Part shown: piece by piece, positions 36,129 to 44,756 of the stretch
Position numbering within the stretch: position 1 is the first letter of the stretch
How the letters are laid out: every line of letters begins with the position of its first letter
NCBI GenBank assembly: GCA_022184915.1
Contig: JAGTJU010000001.1
Coordinates: 682,001-746,000 of the forward strand
Direction: 5' to 3'
DNA: 64,000 nt
Origin: Myxococcales bacterium
GTDB taxonomy: Bacteria; Myxococcota_A; Polyangia; Fen-1088
Notes under the pieces: model-generated
What the model was told of the DNA's origin: nothing
What the model saw: the letters and a program-made list of their open reading frames with translations, nothing else
Database searches by the model: none
Translations under genes and position numbers: made by a program

Positions 36129-37715
36129 TCAGCTCATGGGCCCGTCACCCCGGGCCAGGACCGTGTCTCGCACGAAGCGTTCGTCTTTTTCCGGGTGATC
36201 GATGTTGTAGTGCAAGCCGCGGCTCTCGGGCCGGCGGCGGGCACACGCGACGATGAGATCGGCGACCAGGGCCAGGTTGCGTAGCTCGAGAAAGTCGCTG
36301 GTCACGATGAAGTTCCAGTAGTACTGCCGCAGCTCGCTGCGGATGAGATCCAGCCGCCGCGCGGCGCGCTCGAGGCGTGAGTCGGAGCGGACGATGCCCA
36401 CGTAGTTCCACATGAGCCGTCGGATCTCGTCCCAGCTGTGGCTCACCACCACCGCCTCGTCGGGTGAGCGCGCTTCGCCGGCGTACCAGGGCGCGGGGCG
36501 GGCTGGCGCGGGGGTTTCGAGCGTGGCCACATCCCGGGCGGCCCGGGCGGCGAACACGAGGGCTTCGAGGAGCGAGTTCGAGGCCAGCCGGCAGGCGCCG
36601 TGTAGGCCCGTCATCGCCACCTCGCCGATCGCGTAAAGGTTCTTGACGCTCGTGCGGCCATGGCTGTCCACCACCACCCCGCCGCAGCTGTAGTGAGCGG
36701 CCGGCACCACGGGGATCGGCACCTGCCGCATGTCGATGCCCAGCTCGAGACAGCGCTTGAAGATGTTGGGGAAGCGCTGCTCGAGAAACTCGGGCGGCAG
36801 GTGGGTCATGTCGAGGAACACGGAGTCGTTGCCCGAGCGCTTGAGCTCGGCGTCGATCGCGCGGGCCACCACGTCGCGGGGGGCAAGGTCCTTCATGTCG
36901 TGGTAGCGCGCCATGAACGCCGTGCCGTCCGCCGTGCGCAAAATGCCGCCCTCACCGCGCAAGGCCTCGCTGATGAGAAAGGACTTTGCGCTCGGGTGGT
37001 AAAGGCAGGTGGGGTGAAACTGGAAGAACTCCATGTTGCCCACCTTGGCGCCGACCCGGTAGGCGATGGCCACGCCGTCGCCGGTGGCCACGTCGGGGTT
37101 GGTGGTGTAGAGGTACGCTTTGCCCGCGCCGCCCGTGGCCAACACCACGGCTTTGGCGGCGATGGTCTTCACCTCGCCGCTGCTTTGGTCGTACACGTAT
37201 GCACCGAACACCGCGTTCGGACCGCCGTACTTCGCGGTGGTCAGTAGGTCGACGGCCATGTGGTCGGACAGCATCGTGATGCGGTCTGCGCGCTCGAGAA
37301 TGCGTTCCATGAGCGCGGTCTGGATGGCCGCGCCGGTCATGTCGCGGGCGTGCACGATCCGCCGGGCGCTGTGGCCTCCCTCGCGCCCGAGGTCAAAGCC
37401 CCCGTCCTGGCCGCGGTCGAAGGGTACACCCACCTCGTCGGCCAGGTTCAAGATGTGTTCGGGGCCCTCGGCCACACACATCTCCACGATGTCCCTGTGG
37501 CATAGCCCCTCGCCCACGGTGAGCGTGTCGGCCACGTGCATGGCGGGGGTGTCGTCGGCGCCCAGCACTCCGGCCACGCCGCCCTGGGCGTAGCGGGTGT
37601 TGGCCTCGGTCGGGCTGCGCTTCGTCACCACCACCACCCGCCCGTGCCGTGAGGCTTGCAGAGCGAAATAAAGGCCGGCGAGCCCGGACCCCAAAACCAG
37701 ATAGTCGGTTTCCAC
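36129..37715 (-). CDS. nadB: L-aspartate oxidase
   Basis: About 528 residues from GTG 37715, which puts the FAD motif YLVLGSGLAGLYFAL at the N-terminus as in the family; a longer frame to 37841 gives unrelated sequence. Other hallmarks are TKRSPTEANTRYAQGGVAGV, GGHSARRIVHARDMTGAAI, ATGGAGKAYLYTTNPDVATGDGVA, FFQFHPTCL and SCGGVVVDSHGRTSVKNLYAIGE. NadB oxidises aspartate to iminoaspartate in NAD synthesis. nadA and nadC are not adjacent. Converges on serB. Confidence 0.95.
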   Translation of the reverse strand: METDYLVLGSGLAGLYFALQASRHGRVVVVTKRSPTEANTRYAQGGVAGVLGADDTPAMHVADTLTVGEGLCHRDIVEMCVAEGPEHILNLADEVGVPFDRGQDGGFDLGREGGHSARRIVHARDMTGAAIQTALMERILERADRITMLSDHMAVDLLTTAKYGGPNAVFGAYVYDQSSGEVKTIAAKAVVLATGGAGKAYLYTTNPDVATGDGVAIAYRVGAKVGNMEFFQFHPTCLYHPSAKSFLISEALRGEGGILRTADGTAFMARYHDMKDLAPRDVVARAIDAELKRSGNDSVFLDMTHLPPEFLEQRFPNIFKRCLELGIDMRQVPIPVVPAAHYSCGGVVVDSHGRTSVKNLYAIGEVAMTGLHGACRLASNSLLEALVFAARAARDVATLETPAPARPAPWYAGEARSPDEAVVVSHSWDEIRRLMWNYVGIVRSDSRLERAARRLDLIRSELRQYYWNFIVTSDFLELRNLALVADLIVACARRRPESRGLHYNIDHPEKDERFVRDTVLARGDGPMS

Positions 37716-37839
37716 GGAGACCCACAATCTAGCTTGAATTTCACCCCGTGGGAGAGGCGGCCGCCGCGCGTCCTGGTTTGTAGGAGGCGGAAAGCGGCGC
37801 CAGGCCGATTCGTGGTGGCCGCCAGGCAACGCTGCTAGC

Positions 37840-38784
37840 ATGGTGTCCGGAAGCCCGGCTGCGGCTTCTGCCTTATCCTCGATGCCTCAGGTCCGACCGC
37901 ACTGGCCGCTTTTTGCGGCGCTGGTTCTTTCATCGCTTTTGGCGCTGTCCCTCGGGGACGAAGCCAGGGGCCAGGCGGGGGTGTGGACCCGCGAGAACCA
38001 GGACGGCACCGTCGAGTTCACGAACGTGCCGCGGGCAGGCTCTGGCTGGCGCGAGAGGCCGGCGCCCGCGGGCCGCGCGGAGACCGCCGCTCCCCCCCCC
38101 GCCGCAGTGAGGACGGCCTCGAAGGGGGCGGGCGCGTTTTGGTTTCGCGAGCGTGCCGATGGCGTGGTGGAGTTCACGAACCTGCACCCCGTGGGGGGCC
38201 GCTGGAAGGTGCTGTTCAAGACGGGGCCTGGCAAGGCGGCTTCCGTGCGGGGCACCACCGATCGTATACCCGCTCAGGATCGCTCCCCCGAACGCTACGG
38301 CCGCTACGACGAACACATTCGGGATCAACGTACGCTTTACGGTATCCCCCCCGCTTTGGCCCGCGCCGTGATCAAGACCGAAAGTGATTTTGATCCGCAC
38401 GTGGTGTCCAGCGTGGGGGCCATGGGGCTCATGCAGCTCATGCCGGGCACGGCCCGAGACATGGGGGTGTCCGATCCCTTCGACCCGCGGCAGAACATCA
38501 TGGGCGGCTGCCGCTACCTGCAGATCCTGGCGCGCCGTTACTGCCGTACGAAGGGAGCTGGTGGCGCCGAGGTTGCTTTTCACTGTTCACCCGAGGAAAA
38601 CGTCAAGGTGATCTCCGCTTATCACGCGGGGCCGGGGGCCGTGGACAAGTACGGAGGCATGCCGCCTTACCAAACGACGCGTACCTACGTTGCCACCGTG
38701 CTCTCGCGCTTCGAGCAGTTCCTCCAAAAAGAAGCACCCGAAGACGAAGTGGCGCTTGGCGCGCGTTGGGAAGGCTCGCCGTGA
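37840..38784 (+). CDS. Lytic transglycosylase (SLT domain) with DUF4124-like region
   Basis: 314 residues; ATG 37882 would give 300 with a tighter signal peptide (hydrophobic LFAALVLSSLLALSL). Two short DUF4124-like segments (VWTRENQDGTVEFTNVP and FWFRERADGVVEFTNLHP) precede an SLT-type domain: ARAVIKTESDFDPHVVSSVG with the catalytic Glu, AMGLMQLMPGTARDMGV, NIMGGCRYLQILA and VISAYHAGPGAV. It cleaves peptidoglycan glycan strands in the periplasm with 1,6-anhydro formation. The stop overlaps the next start (GTGA). Confidence 0.9.
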   Translation: MVSGSPAAASALSSMPQVRPHWPLFAALVLSSLLALSLGDEARGQAGVWTRENQDGTVEFTNVPRAGSGWRERPAPAGRAETAAPPPAAVRTASKGAGAFWFRERADGVVEFTNLHPVGGRWKVLFKTGPGKAASVRGTTDRIPAQDRSPERYGRYDEHIRDQRTLYGIPPALARAVIKTESDFDPHVVSSVGAMGLMQLMPGTARDMGVSDPFDPRQNIMGGCRYLQILARRYCRTKGAGGAEVAFHCSPEENVKVISAYHAGPGAVDKYGGMPPYQTTRTYVATVLSRFEQFLQKEAPEDEVALGARWEGSP

Positions 38785-40226
38785 GCGAGGGGCACGATCC
38801 CCTGGCCCACGCGCCCCGCCTTGCTGCGGAGCCCGCCGAAGATGCTTTGTTTCTCGAGCACCTGGCGCAGGTCGCCGCCCTCGTGAAGGCCGAGCACCTG
38901 CCCGAGGCCGAGCTGGAAGCGCTCCGCGCCTTGAACGTCAAGCCCACGGATGCCCGGGGCCTCGAGGTGTTGGCGCTCGTTCGCTTCAAGCAGGGCCGCT
39001 ATGCCGAGGCCCGCGAGGTGTACGAGGTGCTGGCTCGCGTGAACCCCGACGACGCGGGCGTCCGCATGGCGCTGGGGTTGATCGCGCTCAAGATGGATTG
39101 GGCCGAAGCGGCGGTCGCAGAGCTGGAGGTCGCTGCCCGGCTGCCAGGGGCTCCTGCGAAGGTCTGGACCTATCTGGGGTACGCCTACGCGCGTCTCGGC
39201 AGAAACGCCCTGGCAGCCGAGGCCTTGCGCAAGGCGGGTGACGACGAGCTGGCTCGCGAGGTCGAGGCCGTTCGCCTCGAGGAGCCGCCCGACGCAGGGG
39301 CGCACCCCCCGGCGAAGGTCCCCTCCTGGCAAAGTCCTGCCCGTGCGTCCGCCGCCCAGGGCGGGGGGCAGAGCGGTTTTTTCAGCCCCGAGCCCTACGA
39401 GGCTGGTGCGGATGCGAGCCAGCCGGTGACGGCGCCTCTCGAGGTGGAGGGCTTTGCAGCGGCCGAGGACGAGCCGCCCACCGGAACCGGGGAGCGTGCG
39501 GGAACGTCGCTCACGAACTTCGTGCTCGGGCGTCTGCTCGACGTGCCACCTACAGATGAATTCACGGCGCCTTTCGGCTCTCTCGTGGGCGAGGTCCTGC
39601 GCTTTGCCGTCGAGGGGGACGCGCACGTACGGGCCGCCGCATTGTTGGCGGCCACCGGTGCGCTGGGGGTGCAGACAGCACGGCGACGATCGCGGGGGCG
39701 CGTGCTCGAGGAGCCCCTGGCCGACGGCGCCTTTTGGCACTGCGAAGGCAAGGGAGAGCTCTGGTTGGCGCCCATGGGACCCTCGACCCGCTTGTTGGCG
39801 CTCACGCTCGAGCAGGACATCCTGTACGTGCGCCAGGCGCACGTGGTGGCTTTCGACCAAGACGTCGCCTGGGAGGTGGGCCGCCTGCCGGGGGACGATC
39901 TGGCCCTCCTTCAGCTCCGCGGCAACGGCCGCGCCGTGTTGGACGTGGGGGAAGAAAGGTTCCGCGCGTTCAAGCTCCCCGCCGACCGCTCTTTGTGGGT
40001 CGAACGCGCCCGCCTGCTCGGCTGGGTCGGGCGGGTCGTGGCGCACGCCGTCGAAATTCCAGGGCCCACGGGTCGAGCAGAGGGCAGATTGGTCGCCTGC
40101 GAGGGAGAAGGAGTGCTATTGGTCAGTACGCATGGGCTCCTTGACCAGCCAACTGACGAACGCGCCCAACCTCGTGACCATGGGGCGCGTAGCCCTGATC
40201 CCGGCGGTGCTGCTGTTCATCGATAA
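38781..40226 (+). CDS. TPR protein with AIM24-like C-terminal domain
   Basis: 481 residues from GTG 38781, overlapping the transglycosylase stop. Residues ~15-150 contain TPR-like helical pairs (ARGLEVLALVRFKQGRYAEAREVYEVLARVNPDDAGVRMALGLIALKM and ALAAEALRKAGDDELA). After a variable linker, residues ~230-450 resemble AIM24 beta proteins (ILYVRQAHVVAFDQDVAWEVG, GRAVLDVGEERFRAFKLP, LVACEGEGVLLVSTHG). The last ~28 residues are just the overlap with pgsA and look non-native, so the end may extend by read-through of a lost stop. Function unknown; probably a scaffold. Confidence 0.7.
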   Translation: MSEGHDPLAHAPRLAAEPAEDALFLEHLAQVAALVKAEHLPEAELEALRALNVKPTDARGLEVLALVRFKQGRYAEAREVYEVLARVNPDDAGVRMALGLIALKMDWAEAAVAELEVAARLPGAPAKVWTYLGYAYARLGRNALAAEALRKAGDDELAREVEAVRLEEPPDAGAHPPAKVPSWQSPARASAAQGGGQSGFFSPEPYEAGADASQPVTAPLEVEGFAAAEDEPPTGTGERAGTSLTNFVLGRLLDVPPTDEFTAPFGSLVGEVLRFAVEGDAHVRAAALLAATGALGVQTARRRSRGRVLEEPLADGAFWHCEGKGELWLAPMGPSTRLLALTLEQDILYVRQAHVVAFDQDVAWEVGRLPGDDLALLQLRGNGRAVLDVGEERFRAFKLPADRSLWVERARLLGWVGRVVAHAVEIPGPTGRAEGRLVACEGEGVLLVSTHGLLDQPTDERAQPRDHGARSPDPGGAAVHR

Positions 40227-40743
40227 CTTCAGCCCTCTGCGCAGCTTCATCGCCGCCATCTTGTACCTGCTCGCCGCAGCGGGCGACGGACTCGATGGCT
40301 ACCTCGCCCGCAGCCGTGGCCAGGTGAGCGTGCTCGGCAAGTTCCTGGACCCTCTGGCGGACAAGCTCATGGTGACCGCCACGCTGGTGTACCTCGTGGC
40401 CATGGGGCGGATGCCCGCGTGGGTGGTGGTGTTGCTCATCGCGCGGGACATCGCCATCACAGGCCTGCGCAGCATCGCTTCGGCCGAAGGGCTCGTCATC
40501 GCGGCGAGTGAGGGCGGCAAGGTCAAAACCGCTCTTCAGTTTGCCGGCACCGTCATGCTGATGATCCACTTCCGCTACCCCATGCTGGGGCTCGATCTCA
40601 AGCCGATCGACTTTCACCAGGCGGGGCTCGTGATCATGTACCTCTCCCTCGCGATGTCGTTGCTGTCGGCCGCGGAATACGTCCGGTTCTTCTTCAAGGC
40701 CGTGGGTGCGCAGCCGGACAAAGCGGCGCCGCCGGCGTCGTGA
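40132..40743 (+). CDS. pgsA: CDP-diacylglycerol-glycerol-3-phosphate 3-phosphatidyltransferase
   Basis: 203 residues with several membrane helices and the CDP-alcohol phosphatidyltransferase motif DGLDGYLARSRGQVSVLGKF continuing LDPLADK (DGxxAR...G...D...D). N-terminal TNAPNLVTMGRVALIPAVLL is typical of PgsA. It makes phosphatidylglycerophosphate, the first step of phosphatidylglycerol/cardiolipin synthesis and the source of the diacylglyceryl donor for Lgt, encoded nearby. ATG 40132 overlaps the upstream gene by 95 bases; ATG 40180 is a shorter alternative. Confidence 0.9.
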   Translation: MGSLTSQLTNAPNLVTMGRVALIPAVLLFIDNFSPLRSFIAAILYLLAAAGDGLDGYLARSRGQVSVLGKFLDPLADKLMVTATLVYLVAMGRMPAWVVVLLIARDIAITGLRSIASAEGLVIAASEGGKVKTALQFAGTVMLMIHFRYPMLGLDLKPIDFHQAGLVIMYLSLAMSLLSAAEYVRFFFKAVGAQPDKAAPPAS

Positions 40744-42053
40744 TCGCGGCACCGTCCCCTGCGCTCAGCCTGGATGAAGCGGTTCGGCGGTTGGCCTCCG
40801 TTGGCCCTTCGGTGTGGGCCCGATCGCCCCAGCCTGGCTCCGGGCGGGTCATCAACTTCCTGGGCGCTCAACCGACGGCGATCGAAACCGGCGAGGATCT
40901 GGCGCGCCTGACCGAGGCCTGGTCGCGAGCCCGCGCGGCGTGGGGCGACGGGGCGGTGGCCGGTGTGCCCGTCGCGTTTGGCTACCTGTCCTACGATCTT
41001 GGCGCGCGGCTGGTGAAGGGGCGCTACGCTCCTCAGGAGCCCAGCGGGTGGCCCGGATTTTCGTTTCGGTTCTTCGATGCTGTCTTGGCTCTGCCCGATG
41101 ACGGTCCGGGCACCCTCTTCGCGGTCGACGCGGCCGCGGCAGATCGCTTGCTGGCTGCGCTTGCCACGCCTGCCGGGATGGTGCCTGCATCTTTGCGGGG
41201 GCCCTTGCGGGGACGATGGCCGGAGGCGTCGCATCTCGCAGGGATCGCGCGCGTGAAGGCTTATTTGGCCGCAGGAGACACGTATCAGGTCAATCTGGCC
41301 CGCGAGCTGGAAGCCCCCCTGGCGGAAGCCGGCACCACGACGGGCCTCGCTCTGGCCCTCGCGCTCTTCGAGCAAGCACCGGCACCCTTTGCGTTTTGGT
41401 GGTCGCCCGACGAGCAGGGGCGCGGGCTCGTGGGCAATTCGCCCGAGCGCTTCCTGCACGTGTCGCCGCAAGGGACCGTGATGACGTGTCCCATCAAGGG
41501 GACCCGCCGCCGCACGGCCGGCCTCGCGGCCAGTGCCGATCCGGCGGCGCGCGAGCTCACCCGCTCGGAGAAGGACCGGGCCGAGCACGACATGATCGTG
41601 GACCTCGAGCGCAACGACCTGGGGCGCGTTTGCCAGACCGGGAGCGTGAGGGTGGTGCAGCACGCAGAGCTGCTTCACTTGCCCACCGTGCATCACCTGG
41701 TGTCCACCGTGGAAGGGCAGCTGCGGGCGCCCGCGGCCGAGAGTTTCGAGGACTTGTTGGGGGCGACCTTCCCCGGCGGGTCGATTACGGGCGCGCCCAA
41801 GCGGCGAGCCATGGAGATCATCAGCGAACTCGAACCGCGCGCCCGGGGGCCTTACACCGGCGCCACGGGATGGCTGGGCGCCGCGGGCGATCTGGATCTG
41901 GCCATCGCCATCCGGACGGCCCTGGTCGAGCAGGACGTGCTGAGACTGTGGGTGGGGGGAGGCATCGTCATGGACTCCGAGCCCGCCGCCGAGCTGGCCG
42001 AGACGGCCATCAAGGCGCAAGCCTTTGCAAGCCTCTGGCAACCGTCCGCCTGA
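40740..42053 (+). CDS. pabB: Aminodeoxychorismate synthase component I
   Basis: 437 residues of the chorismate-binding family: AGDTYQVNLARELEAPL, LVGNSPERFL, CPIKGTRRRT, EHDMIVDLERNDLGRV, ATFPGGSITGAPKRRAMEII and LRLWVGGGIVMDSEP. The PIKGTRRR motif and the GYLSYDLGARL N-terminus fit PabB better than TrpE or a salicylate synthase. It adds ammonia from PabA to chorismate on the way to folate; pabA and pabC are not adjacent. GTG 40740 overlaps the pgsA stop. Confidence 0.9.
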   Translation: MIAAPSPALSLDEAVRRLASVGPSVWARSPQPGSGRVINFLGAQPTAIETGEDLARLTEAWSRARAAWGDGAVAGVPVAFGYLSYDLGARLVKGRYAPQEPSGWPGFSFRFFDAVLALPDDGPGTLFAVDAAAADRLLAALATPAGMVPASLRGPLRGRWPEASHLAGIARVKAYLAAGDTYQVNLARELEAPLAEAGTTTGLALALALFEQAPAPFAFWWSPDEQGRGLVGNSPERFLHVSPQGTVMTCPIKGTRRRTAGLAASADPAARELTRSEKDRAEHDMIVDLERNDLGRVCQTGSVRVVQHAELLHLPTVHHLVSTVEGQLRAPAAESFEDLLGATFPGGSITGAPKRRAMEIISELEPRARGPYTGATGWLGAAGDLDLAIAIRTALVEQDVLRLWVGGGIVMDSEPAAELAETAIKAQAFASLWQPSA

Positions 42054-42062
42054 AGCGTCACA

Positions 42063-43031
42063 TCACGTGAGGGCAGATGCCGAGGCCTTGGCTCCCGGCT
42101 TCTTCACGAGCAGATAGATCCCCACAGCGATGAGCGGCAGCGAGATGAGCTGCGACGTGGAGACGGTGCCACCGGCGAACACCCCCCGGTCGTCATCACG
42201 CCAGATCTCCACGAGGGATCGAAACACGCCCTTGAGGATGAGCAGCCACGCGAACACCTCACCATCGAAGCGCTTGCGGCGTCTGACCACGAAGTAGAGC
42301 GCGAAGAAAGTGAGCAGGTTCAGGGCGGCCTGATAAAGCTGGGTGGGATGCACAGGCAAGGGATTTTCGTAAGGTCCGATGAGTCCCAGGCCGCGCTGAT
42401 GATCGAAGACCGCAGATCCAAAAGGAAAGTGCACTCCAAACCGTCCGTCGGTGACCTTGCCGAAGCAGCAGCCGTTCAAAAAACAGCCTGTCCGCGTGAG
42501 CGCGAGGCCGAAGGCAATCCAGGGGGACGTGAGATCCGCCACCTTGCCCATGCCCATGCGGTGTTTGTGGGCGTACCAAAGCCCAAACGTGGCCGCGAAC
42601 AAGAACCCTCCGTAAAACGCGAGCCCTCCCCGCCACACCTTGAGGGCTGCCAGGCAGTCCTGCGGGGGGTGACAGGTGCGGGTGGCCTGGTGGCATACGT
42701 AGTCGTAGCCGCATTCGGCGCTCGTGTGGCACAGGGCTACCTTGGCATCGAGGGCCTTGACCTGCGTGGGGTCCAGGCACAGGTTCACGTAGTCCATCAG
42801 GTGCCCGTCTGCCAGGACGTGCAGAGCGCGCGCGCCCACGATCGCCCACACCACGATCCACAGATTCATGTCGGTGATGCGGTCTTTATCGAGGCCCAGG
42901 CGGGGGGCCTCGCGCGCCGTCATCCATAACCCCAGCAGAAAGCTGAGGGTGAGCATCGTGAAGTAGGACGGAAAGTTGAGCGGCCCGAGCAGGGGCAGGT
43001 CGATGTGAAAATCGTAGAGGATGGGACGCAT
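42063..43031 (-). CDS. lgt: Prolipoprotein diacylglyceryl transferase with Cys-rich insertion
   Basis: 322 residues, longer than the usual ~260-290. Conserved parts include GGLAFYGGFLFAATFGLW (HGGL-type motif, with R-G-G-L here), LTRTGCFLNGCCFGKVTD, and PLPVHPTQLYQAALNLL. It moves diacylglyceryl from phosphatidylglycerol to the lipobox Cys of prelipoproteins. Between helix 2 and the GGL motif there is an inserted ~45-residue segment with five Cys (LCHTSAECGYDYVCHQATR and nearby), placed where a periplasmic loop is expected. It follows lspA by 24 bases, and the window encodes many lipoproteins. Confidence 0.92.
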   Translation of the reverse strand: MRPILYDFHIDLPLLGPLNFPSYFTMLTLSFLLGLWMTAREAPRLGLDKDRITDMNLWIVVWAIVGARALHVLADGHLMDYVNLCLDPTQVKALDAKVALCHTSAECGYDYVCHQATRTCHPPQDCLAALKVWRGGLAFYGGFLFAATFGLWYAHKHRMGMGKVADLTSPWIAFGLALTRTGCFLNGCCFGKVTDGRFGVHFPFGSAVFDHQRGLGLIGPYENPLPVHPTQLYQAALNLLTFFALYFVVRRRKRFDGEVFAWLLILKGVFRSLVEIWRDDDRGVFAGGTVSTSQLISLPLIAVGIYLLVKKPGAKASASALT

Positions 43032-43055
43032 GCAAGGGGTCCCGCGCGAAGCCGC

Positions 43056-43577
43056 TCAAGCAGACGCGTCGGACGAGGCGCCTTCGGACACGTGGCGCTT
43101 GGGTGCGCGGATCATGTCGAGGATCATGAGGCCCACGCCCACGACCAGCGCGGCGTCGGCGATGTTGAAGGCCGGCCACTCGAAGCTTTGGTAACGCCAG
43201 ACGATGAAGTCGGTGACCCGGCCGTACGCGATGCGGTCGATGAGGTTGCCGATGGCGCCCCCGCCGATGAGCCCGAGTGCGGCGTGCAGGCGATAGTGGC
43301 GGTCGTCCGCCCGCCGGAGGTACACGACCACCATCGCGAGCGCGAAGGCGGCCACGAGGGTCAAGATGACGCGACCGCCCTGCAAGTCCTGGAACATCCC
43401 GAACGCCACGCCGGGGTTCTCCGAATAACGCAGGTCGAAGAAACCCTCGACCACCACCTTCTTCTCCCCAAAGCGCAGGGGGCGCAGGTGTGTACGGGCC
43501 AGCGCCTTGGTCCACTGGTCGAGCAGAATGGTGACGAGACCCAGGGCGGAGAACAAAAGGTACTTGGGTTTGCTCAC
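43056..43577 (-). CDS. lspA: Lipoprotein signal peptidase II
   Basis: 173 residues, four membrane helices. Motifs: TILLDQWTKAL, RYSENPGVAFGM, GGGAIGNLIDRIAYGRVTDFI with one catalytic Asp, and FNIADAALVVG with the second. It cleaves lipoprotein signal peptides after Lgt has lipidated the Cys. It forms an operon with lgt just downstream. Confidence 0.95.
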   Translation of the reverse strand: MSKPKYLLFSALGLVTILLDQWTKALARTHLRPLRFGEKKVVVEGFFDLRYSENPGVAFGMFQDLQGGRVILTLVAAFALAMVVVYLRRADDRHYRLHAALGLIGGGAIGNLIDRIAYGRVTDFIVWRYQSFEWPAFNIADAALVVGVGLMILDMIRAPKRHVSEGASSDASA

Positions 43578-43854
43578 GGGGATGTCCTAGCAGCTGCCGG
43601 TCGGGAGGTGGTCCGAGAAGGGCCATAGACTAGCGGCACGACGGCCTTCGGGCCACGCGCTTCACAGGGGAGGGCACCCGGGCGACGGGCAGACTTACGC
43701 GATGCGTTGTCATGGCCAGCGGCCCCTGGTGTTTCTGGGTAGTGTCCAGTCGCACATCAGCGGCGGTGTGCGACTGTTTCCTGTCTGTAATATTGGTCGC
43801 CCCTGCAACAAGCGAATTGACTTTGGTGGTGAAACTGTCGAAGCCTTATAGGCC
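43578..43854. other. Intergenic region with 10-bp stem-loop
   Basis: 277 bases between divergent lspA and the M15-like gene, presumably with both promoters. It holds a perfect 10-bp inverted repeat, CAGTCGCACA (43747-43756) and TGTGCGACTG (43767-43776), followed by TTTC. Its position 79 bases before the next start suggests a regulatory element, attenuator or mobile-element scar rather than a gene-end terminator. Confidence 0.45.
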
Positions 43855-44613
43855 ATGCGGTTGCTGTTGATTCCGCTCGCGGTGGTGCTGGGGCTTCCCC
43901 TGGCAACCGACGTGCAAGCCGCCCCCGACTCTCACGAGGCCGGGGGAGAAAGCTTAGACGACTCGGGCGCCCCCACGGGCACCGACAAGCGCGCCCGCAA
44001 GGCACGCGGGAGCCGCAGCAAAAGCCGGGGAAAAAGCCGTCGTCACCGCCACGGAAAAGCCGAAGGCTTTGCGGTATCCGACGCGAAGCTCCGGCCTATG
44101 CCCCCGCCGCCCCCCTCGGGGAACCTCCACCTCGTCAACATCGCGAGGCACGAGGAGCTGAAGGTCAACATTTACAACGAGGACGGCTCGTACAACGTCG
44201 AGTCTCTCAAGGCCATCACGCACCTGTTCCGGTGCAAGCGGACCGACGTCGAGAGGGACATCGAGCCCCGCTTGCTGACGGTTCTGTCTCACGTCTACGA
44301 CCACTACGAGGCGCCCATCGAGCTTTTGTCGGGGTTTCGCAACCAGCGAAAGACCACGAGCTACCACTACAAGGCCTCTGCCTCCGACGTCCGGGTGCCG
44401 GGCGTGCCCCCCAAAAAGCTCCGGGCCTACGTCGAGTCGCTGGATGCGGGCGGCATGGGCATCGGGCTTTATCCCCGCTCCGAGTTCGTGCACGTCGACG
44501 TGCGGCCTCCGCCCTCGTACCGTTGGGTGGATTACAGCCGATCCGACCCGGATTCTCCCGACAAGCGTCCTCCCCGCGGCTGGCGCAAGAAGAGCCGCAA
44601 GCTGCGCAGCTAG
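43855..44613 (+). CDS. Peptidase M15/DUF882-like peptidoglycan hydrolase
   Basis: 252 residues. Signal peptide (LLLIPLAVVLGLPLATDVQA), then a basic Arg/Lys/Ser-rich linker (residues ~45-75) and a YcbK/DUF882-type domain: LRVYNEDG-like KVNIYNEDGSYNVESL, LLSGFRNQRKTTSYHYKASASDVRV and GIGLYPRSEFVHVDVRP. The H-x6-D and later HVD supply zinc ligands of DD-carboxypeptidase-type M15 enzymes such as MepK. Likely a periplasmic peptidoglycan cross-link hydrolase. A strong terminator follows. Confidence 0.82.
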   Translation: MRLLLIPLAVVLGLPLATDVQAAPDSHEAGGESLDDSGAPTGTDKRARKARGSRSKSRGKSRRHRHGKAEGFAVSDAKLRPMPPPPPSGNLHLVNIARHEELKVNIYNEDGSYNVESLKAITHLFRCKRTDVERDIEPRLLTVLSHVYDHYEAPIELLSGFRNQRKTTSYHYKASASDVRVPGVPPKKLRAYVESLDAGGMGIGLYPRSEFVHVDVRPPPSYRWVDYSRSDPDSPDKRPPRGWRKKSRKLRS

Positions 44614-44639
44614 CCTTGGGCGCAGGCGGGAAGGTGGCC

Positions 44640-44672
44640 AGGGGCCCGGTGTCTCGCCGGGCCCTTCGTTTA
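44640..44672 (+). terminator. Intrinsic-type terminator after the M15-like gene
   Basis: A ~10-bp stem, AGGGGCCCGG with CCGGGCCCTT (one G-T pair), around a 7-base loop, followed by CGTTTAT. It lies 26 bases after the stop and separates the gene from parC. Confidence 0.65.
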
Positions 44673-44756
44673 TCCGCGCCACGCCCTCTGGCCACTTCCC
44701 CTTTTCTTGACCGGGTTTCGGGTCTCTCGTAGGGTCCGCCAGGGATTTCCCGGTTC

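Noticed and set aside
38685-40046. 453-residue antisense frame opposite the TPR/AIM24-like gene
   Set aside because: No recognisable motifs, no ribosome-binding site, and the sense frame has TPR repeats.
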